DNA from: Lycocorax pyrrhopterus obiensis
Taxonomy: Eukaryota; Chordata; Aves; Passeriformes; Paradisaeidae
Direction of reading: 5' to 3'
Assembly: GCA_014706295.1 (NCBI GenBank)
Contig: JACSVZ010000039.1
Location: forward strand, 992,001-1,056,000
DNA: 64,000 nucleotides
Below, piece after piece: positions 13,787-28,800 of the stretch (position 1 is its first letter; each line of letters opens with the position of its first letter). Both the position numbers and the translations under genes were made by a program. The notes under the pieces are model-generated. The model was given only the letters and a program-made list of their open reading frames with translations. It did not search any database and was not told the origin of the DNA.

Positions 13787-13853
13787 ATGCATTTGAAAAC
13801 TGGATTAATATTTTTGATCATTTGCCTTGCTCTCCAAGTTCAGGGAAGCAGAG
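13787..13853 (+). CDS. IMPG1: IMPG1 exon 1: start codon and signal peptide (residues 1-22)
   Basis: Encodes MHLKT followed by a hydrophobic core ([15 protein letters not shown]) and a small-residue end, a clear secretory signal peptide. It ends in phase 1 before a consensus donor GTAAGT at 13854. Two in-frame ATGs exist. The one at 13778 would add Met-Asp-Ser and has a poor context (T at -3). The one at 13787 has A at -3 and lines up with the start of mammalian IMPG1, so I chose it. An in-frame TGA at 13772 closes the frame upstream. Confidence 0.88.
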
Positions 13854-16800
13854 GTAAGTTTATATATTAAAGGTTTAGTTGAATTTTATATTGCATATGC
13901 TGAGAAACAAAATATTTGCAAGTTCAAGGGCTTTCATGTTACAGAATTTTTTGTTTAGAATGTGGTGTTTTGACAATTCAACTGGACACACTATGGTTAC
14001 TGATACTGCTATAAAGCTGAAAAAGGAAACATTGGTGTTATTTCTTGTGTGTGTTTTTCAAGTTTTACAATAGCTGTAAGAGATGCTATTTAGCTTCATT
14101 TTACCTACATATGTTCTGTTATAAAAAAATGTTATTTCTAAAACAAATACATGGAAAGTGAAAAAAGGCTGAAAGACCATCTGAGTTTTGACATGGCTGG
14201 TCTTTTATCCCTGAAATGAAGAGAAAGTAGCAAAGTGTATCTTTGCATTTACTAGTGAAGACAGTTATTCTCGTTACTAAAAACAACTTCAAAACCTTCT
14301 AGATAGACAAATTCTGGAGGAATACACCATACTGGCAAATATACAAGAAATGGCAATACCAGTAAGGTTTACTGTAATAATAACTATAAAATTATTTGCA
14401 AGAAAACAGAAATACAGGCAACTGCTCTGTACTTAGTACGTCAGCTAACTATTGCTCTATTTAAAAACGTTTAAAAGTTCACAACAATTTTAAACCTACT
14501 TCAACAGCAAAAAAGAAAAAATGGTGATGTGATTTTCTCTGGTTAGTCCCATATTCAATGTGTTTAGAGCTTTGGGGAATGTATTTAATTTTGGAGGTGT
14601 TTTCTAATTAACTTTTCCATCTATGCTTTGATATTTGTATAATTGAATTAAAAGCTAACATTACAAGTGCTATGTGTGCCGAAGTCAATGACCTTCTATT
14701 TTTATGTCAGACCTGTTAATTAAATGCAAAGAATGTAAAATTATAAAAGAGAAGTCTCCCCAATGTTATCTAAATATTTGTTAGGGAGACAGTATGAAAT
14801 GTAATTACAGTATGAAATATAATCTGCTGTCAATACTGTTTGGAAAGTTTTATTTACACTTTTGGGTTTTTTTAAGAAATTCCTGCTCTTCTTAAAGAAA
14901 TACAGAACACAGTTCTTGTTTTTCAGTTAAATTATGTAAATCTTCTCTAGTGGACAATTAAAGCACTGAAAAAATCCTTGGGAATATATACTATATTAGT
15001 TAGCACTAGAATTAAGTTTTGCAGCTCTTTAACTTTACTTTTTAATTCTATGCAAATAGTTTAATTTAATCACTAATGATATTTTGGAAATGTGGCAAAA
15101 AAAAGAGAGGATGACGATACTTCATGTCTGACAAGAAAACAAGTTTTATCAAGATGCATTGCTCTTGCATTTAAGTTGCGCATTCTGTGATGGAAAGAGA
15201 CAGAATGAATTCCAGGCAATTCACGCATGCTTGATGGTGTCTTTGCAGCCCCTATTTATAATTACAACTTAGAAAGCAATAGTGGTAAAAGTGGTGTCAC
15301 ATAGTTTCACCTATTGCAAACTATGATTGCATGTGACAATACATTTCCCATAACAGGCCAGCAAAATGATGGGGGGCTATCTTGGCAGAGAGGAATACTG
15401 AATAACTAGAAACGTTCCTTGCCACGAGTTCTATAAAGCACACGTGGTATGCATAAGTGTATAATACTAACTTTTTATTGACATTAAGTCATGCCATACA
15501 TAATATTTTTAAACTATGTTATTTCAAATATATGCACACAGATCTCAAAACCCTTAATGCTTGTGTTAAGAAACTTCTTTTTCAGAGCAGAGGTGCTTCC
15601 ATGACTTAGTGTTAGGGTCAGATACTTACAGAAAATATTTTTTAAAAGTATATGGGCTCTCCCAGTAGTCTGAATACTCACATGAATCACTCCTTAGTGC
15701 TCTTAGCATAGGTGTTTTGAGACCACTTCGGTCATTCAAATTTGCAGTACACATAAACTGTGACAGACTAGGAAACAAGACACTAAGATATAAAATAGCC
15801 CCATCTAAAACAAAAAAAATAAAGATAATTGCTAAATATTTACAGGATTAGTCAGTTGATTTTTTTTCCTCATGAAAAAGAAAAACTAAAATTCAAATTC
15901 TTTATTTTCTCACATTTATATTTAACAAAAAGTAGGTTAAGAAATATGGAGCTTGCTTAGTAATGTTTTTTGGTCCTTCCTCCCTGTCCCTATTTAAGGA
16001 CCAAAAGAGTCCTTCTCCCAGCCATTTGGAGGCTCTCCAGGAGCACCTCCAGTTCCACAGTAAACAAACAGGAAACTGTAGAGAGCAAAATAAACACTTT
16101 AGAGTTGCAGAGTGTAACTTTGGCCATAATTTTGCCACTATCCTGACAAAAACTGTCTTTAGCAATGGAAAAGGACAGTGAGAGGGATAAAAACTTCATG
16201 ACAGCAAAAAATCTCTGCACAAAATCTGAAGAGTAAACTACTGAACAGCCACACTAAATATCAAAATATAGAGGAGCTTTGAACTCTCAAAACTATGCCT
16301 GGATGCTGGGTACATCCTAGCACTTGATACTGAGAACATAAGGGAGCCAGAGTGCGTTCAAGGCTATTTTGTGGCATTTTTTATCCAGCAAGCAAATATC
16401 TGCTATTTACTCAGCCATTCCTCAGGACACAAGGGCTTTGTGTGTGCTCTGTGAAATCATTTTAATTCATTCTGACTCACCCCTTCCCGCTAGGCTGTTC
16501 TAATTCAGCAATAAATGTTTCAGATCTTCATTACTATAATTGCCCTCAAAAAATAAAAAAAAAAAAAAAGTTTAGGCAAATTTGTGCCAAAGGAAAAGAA
16601 AAATCAAAGAATATGAAGTTCCAAACAGAGAAAGAAAACAAGAGATATCTGCTTTTTGCAGTGATATTATCTTCTACTGTCATCCATAACATAAGAATTG
16701 TAACGTTAAAGTTGGCTTTCCTGTTTGGGCTTATAAACTTACGAAAAGCAAGCCTTTTCCTTTTTTCTCTCCCTTCTCAAACAAATGTAACGCTGCACTA

Positions 16801-19800
16801 CATATGAGGTTTGATCTTTTCTATTTTCTGGCTAAAGCCAAACTTTAATATAAATACTAGACCATTGTCACTGAATCTTAAAGATTAATTCCAGAAATAG
16901 TCCCACCTGTGCCATAGGGATTAGTGAACTACATGTGAATGAACAGCAAGATATGTGAGATTTTTTTCTCAGAAAACACCTGTGGACAAGGTGATCACTA
17001 TTAAAAATCAACAGTTTTCTCCTTCTACAGGACATTAATTTACAGGCTACAGTAAAATAACTTGTAGTCTTAACCTACTAGAAATTCAGATTGTTCATGC
17101 TCATTTCTCAGCTAATTTTGGAGTCTTTGTGGTTTAAGCAGTGCACTAAGTGACATGGCCAACACCCACTAGACATAGCAAATATGGCATTTTCTTTCCA
17201 GAAGACAGTTTTTTTCCCCCAAAGGAAAATTCTGTATGCATTCTACTGCATTTTGATGCTTTAAAATATTTTAAATATGTTTTCCTTTCTTTTTTACCTC
17301 TGTCTAGTCTAGTCCCTTTGGGATTAAAATTAGTCTTCTGGTCATCCTCTGTCACATAATTCTTCCATGTTAATCAGGAATTAGGTGCACTATCCTGTAC
17401 ATTCCATGAGGTTTGTACTTTGTAAGCCCAACTGTGTTTCAATTTCTTCCCCTTTGGAATGTGTGATATTGAATAACACACTTCTTAAAAATAAAGAAAT
17501 ATCTATCTGCTTTCATATACATGTCTGCTGGCATTTAGTCACTATCAGTTGCTCTTTACTGAACAGAGACTTCAGAACAGTAACCTGTCTGGAAAACCTA
17601 AGATTAACAATCATCTGGGAGTACCCTGACACCTGCCACAGTGTAAGGGTGTTCATATACCCTTACAGAATTGTAGCATGCCTTACCATTGCATGCAAGC
17701 ACACCACCAGTTTTACCCTTATCAAATACCTGCTCTGACAGAGAACACTATCGTCCTCTTCTAACAAAAGCGTGAGGTGTGACACAGAAACTGAAGTCCT
17801 GGCTTGTAAGAAGCATTGCAGTCATAAACCAGGACAGCAGCAGAGTTTTCTGGGCTGATTCTCAGAGCATCTGCCTGGTTACACAGACATCTGCAAATCA
17901 GAAGGCCCAGACTCACAGCTACATAACTAATTGTGCTTAGGCCACCATGCTTGTCCTTTCTTTGGTGAGGTTCTACTGGCTTTTAAATTTCTGCTTCAGT
18001 GCAGAGCCAAAATTACCTTCTTATTGGCTACTCAAACGTTTCAATACCTCCCTCAGACTTTACCCAATTTTATATTGACAATCTCGGTAACCCTGTTACC
18101 TGAAATACCAGTTTTAGTGGCTGTGTTGCAGGTATAGCTTTCATACATATGACTCAGCCCAGATCATAGAAACCCCAGCAGTTTCAGGCAGGAAACTGCA
18201 ATCACTCATCTTTAATTTTGTAATTTCATGATGATGGCACAAAATGAAGACATTTCTTTAAAAGTTATTTTCCCTTTCCTCTTCTCCTTCAAAACTAGAT
18301 GAATAAGTTGTCATGCTTAGATCAAGAATTGGATTAGGTGTCCTCCAAACCAAACCTGGTCTATGCAGCTTGATACATAACTAAGTTAAGTAAGGTTAAG
18401 TGCAAGTCACGCTCTGTCAAAATGAGTTGGAGTCAATTAGCCAGAGCCTGTAGATTGTACTGCAGAATGAGTGACCCTAAACTGTGAGGAAAATTGACCA
18501 GTTCCACTTGCACAAGCTGAAGTAAAGAGATGATACTGGGGCTTCTGACACCTTTTCATACACCAGACATCCTAATTGTTATCATATGTGAATATAGTTA
18601 CCTCAATAAACCCATTCTGCACTGCAACTCTTTGACTTATACCATCAAAACTGTTGAAATGTTGACAAACATGGCAAAGCATCACTGGAACTTGAACTTA
18701 TGCAGCCTCATTGACTTTCTCAGAGAATGGCTGTACCTCTTGAGAATGACTAATCAGAAAATTAAGAGCAGAGGTGCTCAATTGAGTGTTTTATCACTGC
18801 AGACTAGATGCATCCCTCCAAGAACTACTCAAACATTTCAGGCATTTTCTTACATTTTTTGATATCATATCCATATGAATTAATAGAACAGCCTTTCAGT
18901 TCAAATGCTTCTAAGATGGCCAAAGAAATATAAATAGATACTTGCATCATACATGAGCATTAAAACCAGTCACTCTTCAGTGCTGTTTCTAGTCCAGGTT
19001 CTGGACTTTAAGCAGACTGTTACAAGATCCACAAACTGGCAACAAAACCACAGATGGCCTTCGATGTTTTTTATGAATTCCATCAGCAGAAGTTAGCAGA
19101 GTTGATGAATAACAATTTTCACCTTTCTGTCTGAAAGAGAATGTAAAAATTTCTACCTTTAATGGGACCTATTACATCTATGAAAACATGAGTTCCTTAC
19201 TACGTTTTTTTTCAGGTTGCAAGCAAATGTGTCAGAATCCTGTTGACTCTAAGATTTCAGCATGTTCAATATTTGTGGTGTGTGCAGACAGCATTTATTG
19301 TGAATGTGGCTTCATCATTAGTATATGACAATTATATTCACAAAAGCAGGAAAATCTTACCAGTTGCATGTTATGCTTTCTGTTCTCATCTATAATAGGT
19401 AGATAATTCACTACAATTATTTTCCCATGAATTGTATAATTATTATAATTCAAAGAAGTTACTAAATTATCTCCTCTAGAGAGGGAGGAAAAACTATGTT
19501 TGTCTGTTATAAGCCTATGCATAAATTTCATAAAAATTGCTCCAAATTCACAGTAAACAAACAAGATTCTTCCTGAAGCTGGTTATCAATTGTATTTTTC
19601 CACTTGGCACAGAAAACCACACAGATACATATGAAGAGAGGAGGAGGGGAACAGCTGAGGGATTCTGATATCTATTTTAGCTTCCCAGTGTTACCTACTT
19701 GCAGAAATTAAATTCTTCACACTTGCTGAAATCCAAGAGCACATTGGTTGATGACAGCCATGATCTTTGGCTAAATCCAGGTTCTGAAAAAGAACCATTA

Positions 19801-22800
19801 CCTAATGCCATCTCCTAGCTTTGAACATAAAACCACTAAAACAAAAAGGTTTGGAGCTTTTATTAAAATTCACACATTTACTAATGTCATTGTTATATAT
19901 TTCAGAATTTATCACATTCTTCTTCAGATTTATTTCCATACATGTTCTGAGGTGTAGGTTGTTTCATTATAACCAAACATTTAGTATTTTTAACGTAAGG
20001 ATTACAATAGGAATGTATCACGAAGATTCATGGGAGACTTACCCTATTGGAGCACTATGTTAAACGGTAACCAGATTCTTCACCTTTCATAAACATTTAA
20101 AGCATCATGATGGGTTTCTGACAAGAAGCAGGATTTATGAAAACCCACCATTTTCCTGAATTCTCAAGAAGAAAAATCCCTTGGTATAGATCTAATTTTA
20201 AAAACTAACACAGTTTTTAAAAGGTTGAAAATTATAGAACTTACCTTTTAAGCGGAAGCCTGGAACTCCTCCCCTGTGTCGTAGAGAGCTTAAATGCAGC
20301 TTGTAAATATGTGAAGGTGAAGTTTTGTCAGGCTGAATCCAAGCAAGAGGTACAGGGATCAGGCATATTTTGTCTTCAGTATAAAGTCTCCACTGCACAA
20401 GCAGAGCCTGGCACCTCCCTGACACGTAAATGTGATGCTGAGTCTTGCATAATACAAGACACTAGTAGGTCCAGGAAGGGTTCTATAGTGCTGAGCCTGT
20501 AGCTATCATCTTTGTGGTACTTGTACAGGAAGTTCACGAATGAACTTTAGCCAGCTGGACACAGGATCTTCCAAACTGGAGGCCTGGACTTGGCCCCCAC
20601 AGATACACAATTGCCACAATTAAAGATCCAGGCCTCAGTCCACAGGCAATGTTACTGTTTAGTCACATTTAAGAATGGCATTCACAAAGCAAACATACCA
20701 AACAGGAATTACCAAACTCGTCATTGTCCATATTCATTCCAAGAAATTAAAATTTTAATTAATAAATATATCTTAGCCCTCTTTCCTCCTTTGTAAACAG
20801 AAGCATTCTCCTCTGGCCACAATTCCTCTGCTACTGAAGCTATGCATCAATGTCAGCTGCTTATCATTCAGCAAAACTTCCCCACAGTAGTGGATACTGC
20901 CCTCTTACTCAGCAGTTCACTGGCTAAGTGCACTAAGCCTGAAGAAGTGAGATACGAAGTGAGTTCCCTGCTGTGTCTCAGCTACCCCAGTCAGAGCTCA
21001 GGTAACGCCCACCAGGATGCAACAACCCTCGTGGCTGAGCCCCTCAGCAATTCCTTCCAAAGTTCTTTCACTGTGTACATTAAAAACAGCTCAGTAACAT
21101 ATCGGACGTGAAGATAAGTTCAAGCAACCCATATAGCCTTGGGTCGAAGGGCATTGAGCTCTCAGACAAGACCTGAGCAGATTAAATATTAGCATTAATT
21201 TTTCTAGTATGGAATTCCACACTGAACTTTTCGAAACTGTGAGCCTTTATGGTTGTGAAAGCAAATTTGGAAATGCAATGTAAACACAGTCAAAGTTGCA
21301 TTGTCTGACAAAGCACAGGCAAAGCAGCCCTGAACATCAGCAAGAGTACAAGGAAAGGGCCTCCACTTTCACATCTGCATGGGAAGATAGAGATTGCTGC
21401 ACACAGGATGTAGGCAGCATTCGGTGATAAAGCCATGCATATTTTAATCTGTCCTTGCTCATCTAAGCCCCTTCAAATCCAGCTAGACTCTTCCCATGAC
21501 ACTGACCTGAGGAAATATGCCATGAGAAAAAAAGATTTTGAAAGGCATATAAGGAGAGGACATGTCATGGGCACCTGTCACTGGCAAGTGCCATTAGAAT
21601 GTGGGACCCTCACTATTGCCATGAATGGAGGAGAGTGCCTCTAGGGAAAGAGTCCAGGCTATTACCTCTCTTTGTACTTTCTATGCTCCATCTGGTGTTT
21701 ACATTGATCAGCCCACTAAGAGATCTCAGGATCAACTTCTCAGGACTAGTCAGCCGTGCTTTTGTTACTGGCTCAATTATCAACAAAAAGTTGCCCCATC
21801 ATAAATTTAACTGCAACATGTTTACGGTATCTTTGCCAAATTAAACCGTCTTGATAAGCTTTCCTCATCGTATTTCAACATTTCCCCTTACATAAGCCTG
21901 GTCTTTTAATTATTATTTTATTCTGCGGGCAATATGTCTCATTTATCAATCAAGCATTCTTCTCTATCCTAAGAACATCCACTGATTTTTCAGACTAATC
22001 TGCTTTTTCACACATTTCAAACCTTTTGATGATTTTAATGGTAAATTATTCAGACTGCAACAATTTTGTCACCTCGAATTTTGCTGTCAAATCTTTAGTT
22101 ACCGTATTTTAAATTATTCTCTTTGTATTCAATAGCATCTAAATTTTCTCCAGTCAAATAAAAATAAATGTTTACTGGCAAAATAATGCTGTAGATAAAT
22201 GTTCCTACCCAGAGATCATCTACGTCCATGAAAAAAACTCAAACTACCAAATCCAAAATTTGAGGCCTTCCAAAACTAGTACTATTAACAGAGAGAAATT
22301 AATAAAGCTATACAGAGAAGCATCGACTTCATTTACACAAAAAGTTATGACTAAGACCCTCTCTCTCCTATGTTTATAAAGGCAAATTTAAAAAAAAAAC
22401 AAAGCTGACCAATTATAGGAATAACTTTAAACTCTTTTTCTGTAGAATCCATTTCAATAACGATGTACTTTTTTGACATGCAAATAATTAAGAACACATA
22501 GGAACTTTTGAAATTTGTTCCTCCTGCCTTGTAATTTTAGTTAGAGTATAAATGTGATAATGCAGGTCTCAAGAGACACAGAGGAGAGGCCTGGCCTAAT
22601 TTCAAGAATTTCAGATTTTTAATATGTGAAATGAATTCCATTTATCTGCCTGAAACCAAAACCTGAAGAACAGTACTATGCACTGGAGAGACTGGTATGG
22701 ATACCAAGCACTTTGATTAGATCCCATATGAATTAGATTGCTGTATCATATTTTGAAAATTGCTTTATGGTGTTTTGAAAAAAATGTTGTTATATTTGTC

Positions 22801-25800
22801 TAAGTTCAGGACTAGGGGTCAGGAACTCCAGAATTTAATGACAGCTGACAGTGACTCTGTAGATAACTTTGGTAAAACTACCTCAATATTTTTCCTCAAG
22901 TATGTCACCTGGAAAATTTGGACATGGTGTAGATTCTTTCATGTGAGAATAAAGGAGAGTTAGACCTTTGTTTCAGGCATCTTGAAGATTAGCCGAAGTA
23001 GAGTAAAGCATTATCAAACTTCTACAGTTATCTGCCCTGCCCTAGAACTATCAGAAAACCCTAAAAAACTTAAACATACCTTTTAAAAATAAAACTGACA
23101 GTCACCTCTGTCAAACAACAGGGTTAAATAAGAAAAAAGTCAAATTGGGAAGGGTATATTTATGGTAAACACTAAATATTTTAATTGCATGCATTTGTAT
23201 CAGAAAAAGTAATTAGGAAAAAATTACAGAAATTACTTATTTTAAGAAACATTAGTCAGCCTAGTGTTATTGGGATTATTTACATGATCAAATTATGCAC
23301 CTGTAGAATTTGCATCACTCCAGTTTACTCGATGACTCTGTTGCATAATAAAAAGGAAAAGGATCAGCTAATATATATGGATTCAATTTCATAATAGTGT
23401 GTGTCTTTTTGATTTCTTTTTTTCAACCCAGGATACTGAAATCAAAGCACCTGAAAAGGTGTAGATGGAGGCATATTTTAGTAAAGTATATGGCTGAAAC
23501 ATCTGTGAGGCTTACGTAAAAATTTCTCAGTTCAGAATTTCTATGACACAGTGAAAAACATAGATCTGAAGAATTATGGGGAAATGTTTATAACAGAAGG
23601 CAAGTTTTCTTCCATTCACAATCAGCAAATATTGGAAAATTAACATTAGACAATCATGTGGAGAGAAAGGCTGATGCTTTCTCCAATTCAAATTTTCTTA
23701 AGTTTAGTATAAATGCGATTTCAAAGAATTATGATAATAAAAGTTATTCTAGTACGGGAAATTTACTAACCACAAGATATAAATTAAATTAAACCTATTA
23801 CAATAGAGATACTTTAGAAACAGATCTCTCAAAAAAAAAAGGAAAAAAAAGAGCATTGAAGGGAAAGAATTAAAAGAAAAAGAATTTACACCCATGCTGA
23901 ATAGGGTGGCAGAATAGTGCAAACTGAAAGCAGAAAATATCTGGTCACTTTCTCAGAATGAAAAGCCCAAATAGAGGCCCTAACACGGACACTTTGAAAT
24001 CATTACAACAATCATTTGAGAAGAATCTCCTTTGTTGGTTTTATGAATAGTATAATTCTTAATTCAAGTTAAAGACTTAGAGGTAAATCCTGGAGAAGAA
24101 GAAAATCCTTCAAGAAAGGCCTCTGCTTCATACAAAAGCTATCAAAGAGCTTAGTGACAAAATCCTCTGCCCCAGTTGGTCGGGCTGCCTGGGCAGCTGG
24201 TCTAGCACAGTTAATACACCTTGTAAAAGGTAATAGACTTACAACCGGCTACTTTCTGTGTGGATTTTTGATTCTCTCTTCGAGAGGATTTCATGAATCT
24301 GCTTTGAGATGTCAGTGGCATTGGATCTTCTTCTCTCATCCCATTTAACCTTCAAATAACTCTATGTCTCAAATGATTCAGTGTTTGGCCACTTGTGGTT
24401 TCTGTTGAACCCAACGCCATGTCTTCACAGGGGAAATTTCTTTTATGCAGTTTATGGCTCATGACCTGACATTAACGTGGAAAAATTACTTCCATTTCAT
24501 TTAATGTCAAACATCATATGACTGCATCATCATTTTAAGTTACCGTGCATCAATTACGCAGTTACATGTCTGCAGGACGCTGTCTCTGGCGTACATTAAA
24601 AAGTAATAACAATCACCTATTGCCTTTGTTTTATAACTTCCTTTCTCTCAGACAACATTCATCACAATCAAGCGGTCGACTTTTTTCCATATCAGAGTAG
24701 CACCTATTTCAAAATACAGATGTTACTACTATAATTTCTACACAGTAAACATTGAATGTTCATTTGGAAATTAAATAAGAACTGAGACATATACAGATAG
24801 ACGTGCATATATGTGTCTGCTGACACACGTGGTAGAATGTTCCCCATTCTTCATTCCACATACTATTTTTTCTATAAAAGTATGTTTTTCAATTATTTTT
24901 CTCTTATCATTTATCTGCCTTCTTTTCTTTAAACATTTAATTAACACAATTCCAAGGCATCAAGATAATGTGTTTTTAACCTTCCTTATTTTCTCTTGAT
25001 CTGCCTAAGAATAGGATAATTAGTGTTTGTTATATGCAGCATGACATTTCTTCTTTCTCCAGCAAACTGATAATTTTTTACTCCTATTTTTTTGATAGTG
25101 CTACTCCTACTGAACTTTTTCCTTTTCAACCCTATTATTTCCCTTTATTCTTCCATTAGAAGCTTTTAAACCACTTTTCAAAGTAATTTTTTAATTTGAT
25201 TTATCAGGATTCAGGAACACATAGACCTTGCTTAAAGTTTTTTAATTCTTTCAAATTGACTTCTATTTTGCTTATAATTTCCTTTATTTTTCATCTGTAA
25301 TTACTGTATCAAATGTGTGAAGCGGCAACCAAAAAGGGTATTTCCAAATTTGCTTTAACATCTTTATTAACACGTATACAAAATTTTGGAAGATAATCTA
25401 AAAGATACTCGTTGCTCCTGTCACATGATCCTGCAAAGGGCTGTATTTCAGCTCATTTAAATGTGTAGTTTATGGGCTATTTTTACCATTAACTTTTTTA
25501 CATTAAACTTAGCTGCTATGTCATGTAATACTGCAACACAAATACTTAGGAAGTGGAACCAGATGAGTCCTGAATTTTTGTGATGGGTATTCCTACGCTT
25601 GAGGTTATTTTGACAGCCTAGAAGCTTTTCCATTTTTCATAATTGAATAGCTTCATAAGTAAAATTTTATCCTAGGTCTTCAATTCCTAGTCACTGATTT
25701 CACTTTTTTCTACTGCAGCTGTTCCACTTTGCCAGGAACATTTAAAGATTTATTGAAATACGATGCCAGAGCACTCACAACACCTACCATCCAGTTGCAA

Positions 25801-28800
25801 GCAAACAACCATAGTCTGTTCTGGTTAACACTCCAGTTTATGTGAGGAAAGGATAGAGGAGTGCATTGTGGAGTAAAAGAGAGACTGAAACAGGTCTTTC
25901 TTTTCCCAAAGGCAGTAAAACTCCTGTTCAACTTTTGAAAGTTTCAGGGTTTAGTTCTTGGGATAGCTTCAAGATTATGAACCTCATTTGAAGGGAGATG
26001 TCCCTTGAAGCCCAAAGGAAAGATAAGATTTTAAATATTTAAGGTATAACTATTTCTCATTTTACTTATCTGCTAGTGTTAACATTACTTATCACCGTAT
26101 TGTAAATTTCCCTACAGGGCAATATGCTCACAAACGAGATGCTGTAGCACAAAGTTCAAGCACTTAAGTGTCTTTCGTGGATCTAATCCAAAGTCACTTT
26201 TGAAAACAAGATTTAGAGCTTCTGAAACTTTTACCCTATGTGTCCTGGGGTCACGTGGTGAAATACAAGGGAATTAGTTGCCAAGTCACTTGAGCTTCAG
26301 TTCCCCCATGTGGTCACAGGCCGCTTCTCCTCAGCCCAATAGTTCAAGTGCATTGACACCACTACAATGTAACAAAAAGAATTCTCAAGTTCATGTCCAT
26401 TTTCGAGACATGAACTTGCATTGGATACTTACTGCATAAGCAAAGTATGTTTATGTACGTTCCTGTTTTTTATTTTTTACAGAAATTCCTAATAAAATAA
26501 ACAGTGCTGAAGCCAAACATCTTGCAGTCACCTCAGGGTCAGACAAAACAGAAAGAACAACAAAGCGGTCCAGGATATCAACCATAAGGCGGATATTTGA
26601 CATGGCAAAACACCGAACAAAGAGGTCATCCTTTTTCTCAACTGGTGTGAAAGTTTGCCCACAAGAATCGGTGAAGCAGATTTTAGCCAGTCACCAAGCT
26701 TACTATAGATTAAGAGGTAAGATGATTATTGTAGTATGTACTTCCTCCTTCAAAGTCTTTCCTTTAATTGAGGAAACACAGTAATTTTCCAGAATCTTGT
26801 TCTTCACCTTTAGGCAGTGTATGTTCTATTGACTTTATGCTTTATTTTTACATAGATAATCAAATGTTACATGTGCATCAGCAGGGTTCAAGATAGACAG
26901 TGACCAGAAGAAAATAAAACAATGCACTCAAAGGACTAATGAACTCAGAGTAATTGCACAGTGTTCTAGCATGGCTGAACATGAAGAACAAATTGTGCTT
27001 GCATTAGTGTCGAAAGAAGTACCACCTTTCTCAAAAGAGCAGGTACCATCATTGCTACTCAGAATTAATAGCATCAGTGTAAGACAAGTAATGGAATTTT
27101 TAAATGGTCATTGCACAAATATGTTGGTGTATCTGTAGTTATATTAAGTCTGTGACAGTGTTTGTGTATAATAAACACTGAAATAATTGCCAGCAGGTCA
27201 TGTAAAAAAACTTAGGGCATAAGAAATATTTGAGACATTTTAAAAAAAAGACTTTCTCAGCTAGGTCAGTCCCTTCCCAGCTCTATTTTTTTTTTTTTAC
27301 TTCCCTTGCCTATAGAAAGCCTATAGAGTTACCATTCCAATTTTTGGTCCAATTTTCTCTCTTCCTTCCTCTACCCCTCCCAGTCTTTCATTCTGGAGCT
27401 GTTCCATTTTATATTACAGTAATGCATGTATTTGCACTGCAGCAAGACAGTCCAAAGCTAATTCTAAAACCTAGTCATCATTTCTGGGATGCAAGTATCT
27501 AAGGCAACATCTACTCCCTAAATCACCTTTATTTTTCCCTTTATCAGGCACCAACCATTCCCATTCATCTGTGTAACCTGGCTGCTCCTCAGCTCTCTTT
27601 CAGGGAACCAACTAGTTCCCTCTGAAATGAGACTTGGATGTAGATCTGCAAAAATTTTACTCCAGCAGCCACTTGCTATAGGCAGCATGGGAGAACTGCA
27701 CTAATGTCTGTAGCTATTCCTATACATACAAAAATATTTGGTATCCATTGCAGGATCCAATGGGCATCAGACAGAAATCTGAAATGTGTCACAGAGGCTG
27801 ATCCAAAAAGCATTTCTTAAATAGAAATTAATCCTGCAAGTCCCTGAAACTGCCTGGTTACATCCTAGATTGGGCTGGAAACAAGCTATCCTGAAATAGA
27901 CAGGTATCATTAACCTGAACTCAAAAAACCGTAACTATGACCCTTTCATTTAAAAAAACTGAATATGACAGTACTACCCAGCTTTTTGGAGAGCAGCACA
28001 TTAGCTGGGATATTGGACTCTATAAGTCTTGTAGTGCAAGAAGCTTCAAACTTATACTCCTTTTTCCCAGCAGTGTCCTACACTTACAGAATTTTCTAAG
28101 CAGTTGTTGTCCAGTTCCTCAACTGAAACTGGAGTACTTCCCAAAAAGCAAGCAACAAAACATGTCTCTGCAGGTGAATAATTTGTACACTCATTCATAA
28201 AAAGGTGTTTGTGCTCCCTTGAACAATCACGTTTTCCATTACAATGTTCTTCATCAAAACGTCAAAAAAAATTTCCTTCAAGGAAAGATCAGAACTACTG
28301 ATAAAGACTTCTGCCCTCCCAGTTGAGCATGTGAATTTATCTGATGAAACTGATAAATGAAAAAAAAGTACACTTGAAAATGTGGTGATGCAAGTGTCAT
28401 CCTCGAATCTGTAACCACAGCACAAGCCTTCATGAAAAGGTAATCTGGTAGCCATGCTGAAGCCTTAGAGCCTGTACCCATCTGTGGGACAAATCTTACC
28501 TTTATTTTGTTTTGGAGATATACTTTCAGGTCTGTTCTTTTCTGTGTCTAAAGCCTAGGAGATGACCTCCCCACCTCCAAGTCCCATGACACATTTATAA
28601 CTGTAATAGCACTGTGGATCATATCAGTCCTCTAGAGAATTTTTCTGCTAAGAAAATTTAAACTATTTTATTCATTTTTACATATATATGCATTCTCTGC
28701 TTCCAGGGATGAGCACACAACACAAAACAGCTCAGATATAGGAGCTCAGACAGTTGCTGTTGGATACTTGAGCCTACTGTGACCCTATACCAACTCTGAA

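Noticed and set aside
17385..17738. A 117-codon plus-strand open frame in intron 1.
   Set aside because: Amino-acid composition looks random, there is no recognisable domain, and no splice signals link it in phase to IMPG1.
27156..27180. An 8-bp inverted repeat (CAGTGTTT ... AAACACTG) after the open frame in intron 2.
   Set aside because: The stem is short with a 9-nt loop, expected by chance in a window this size, and has no known role in an animal transcript.
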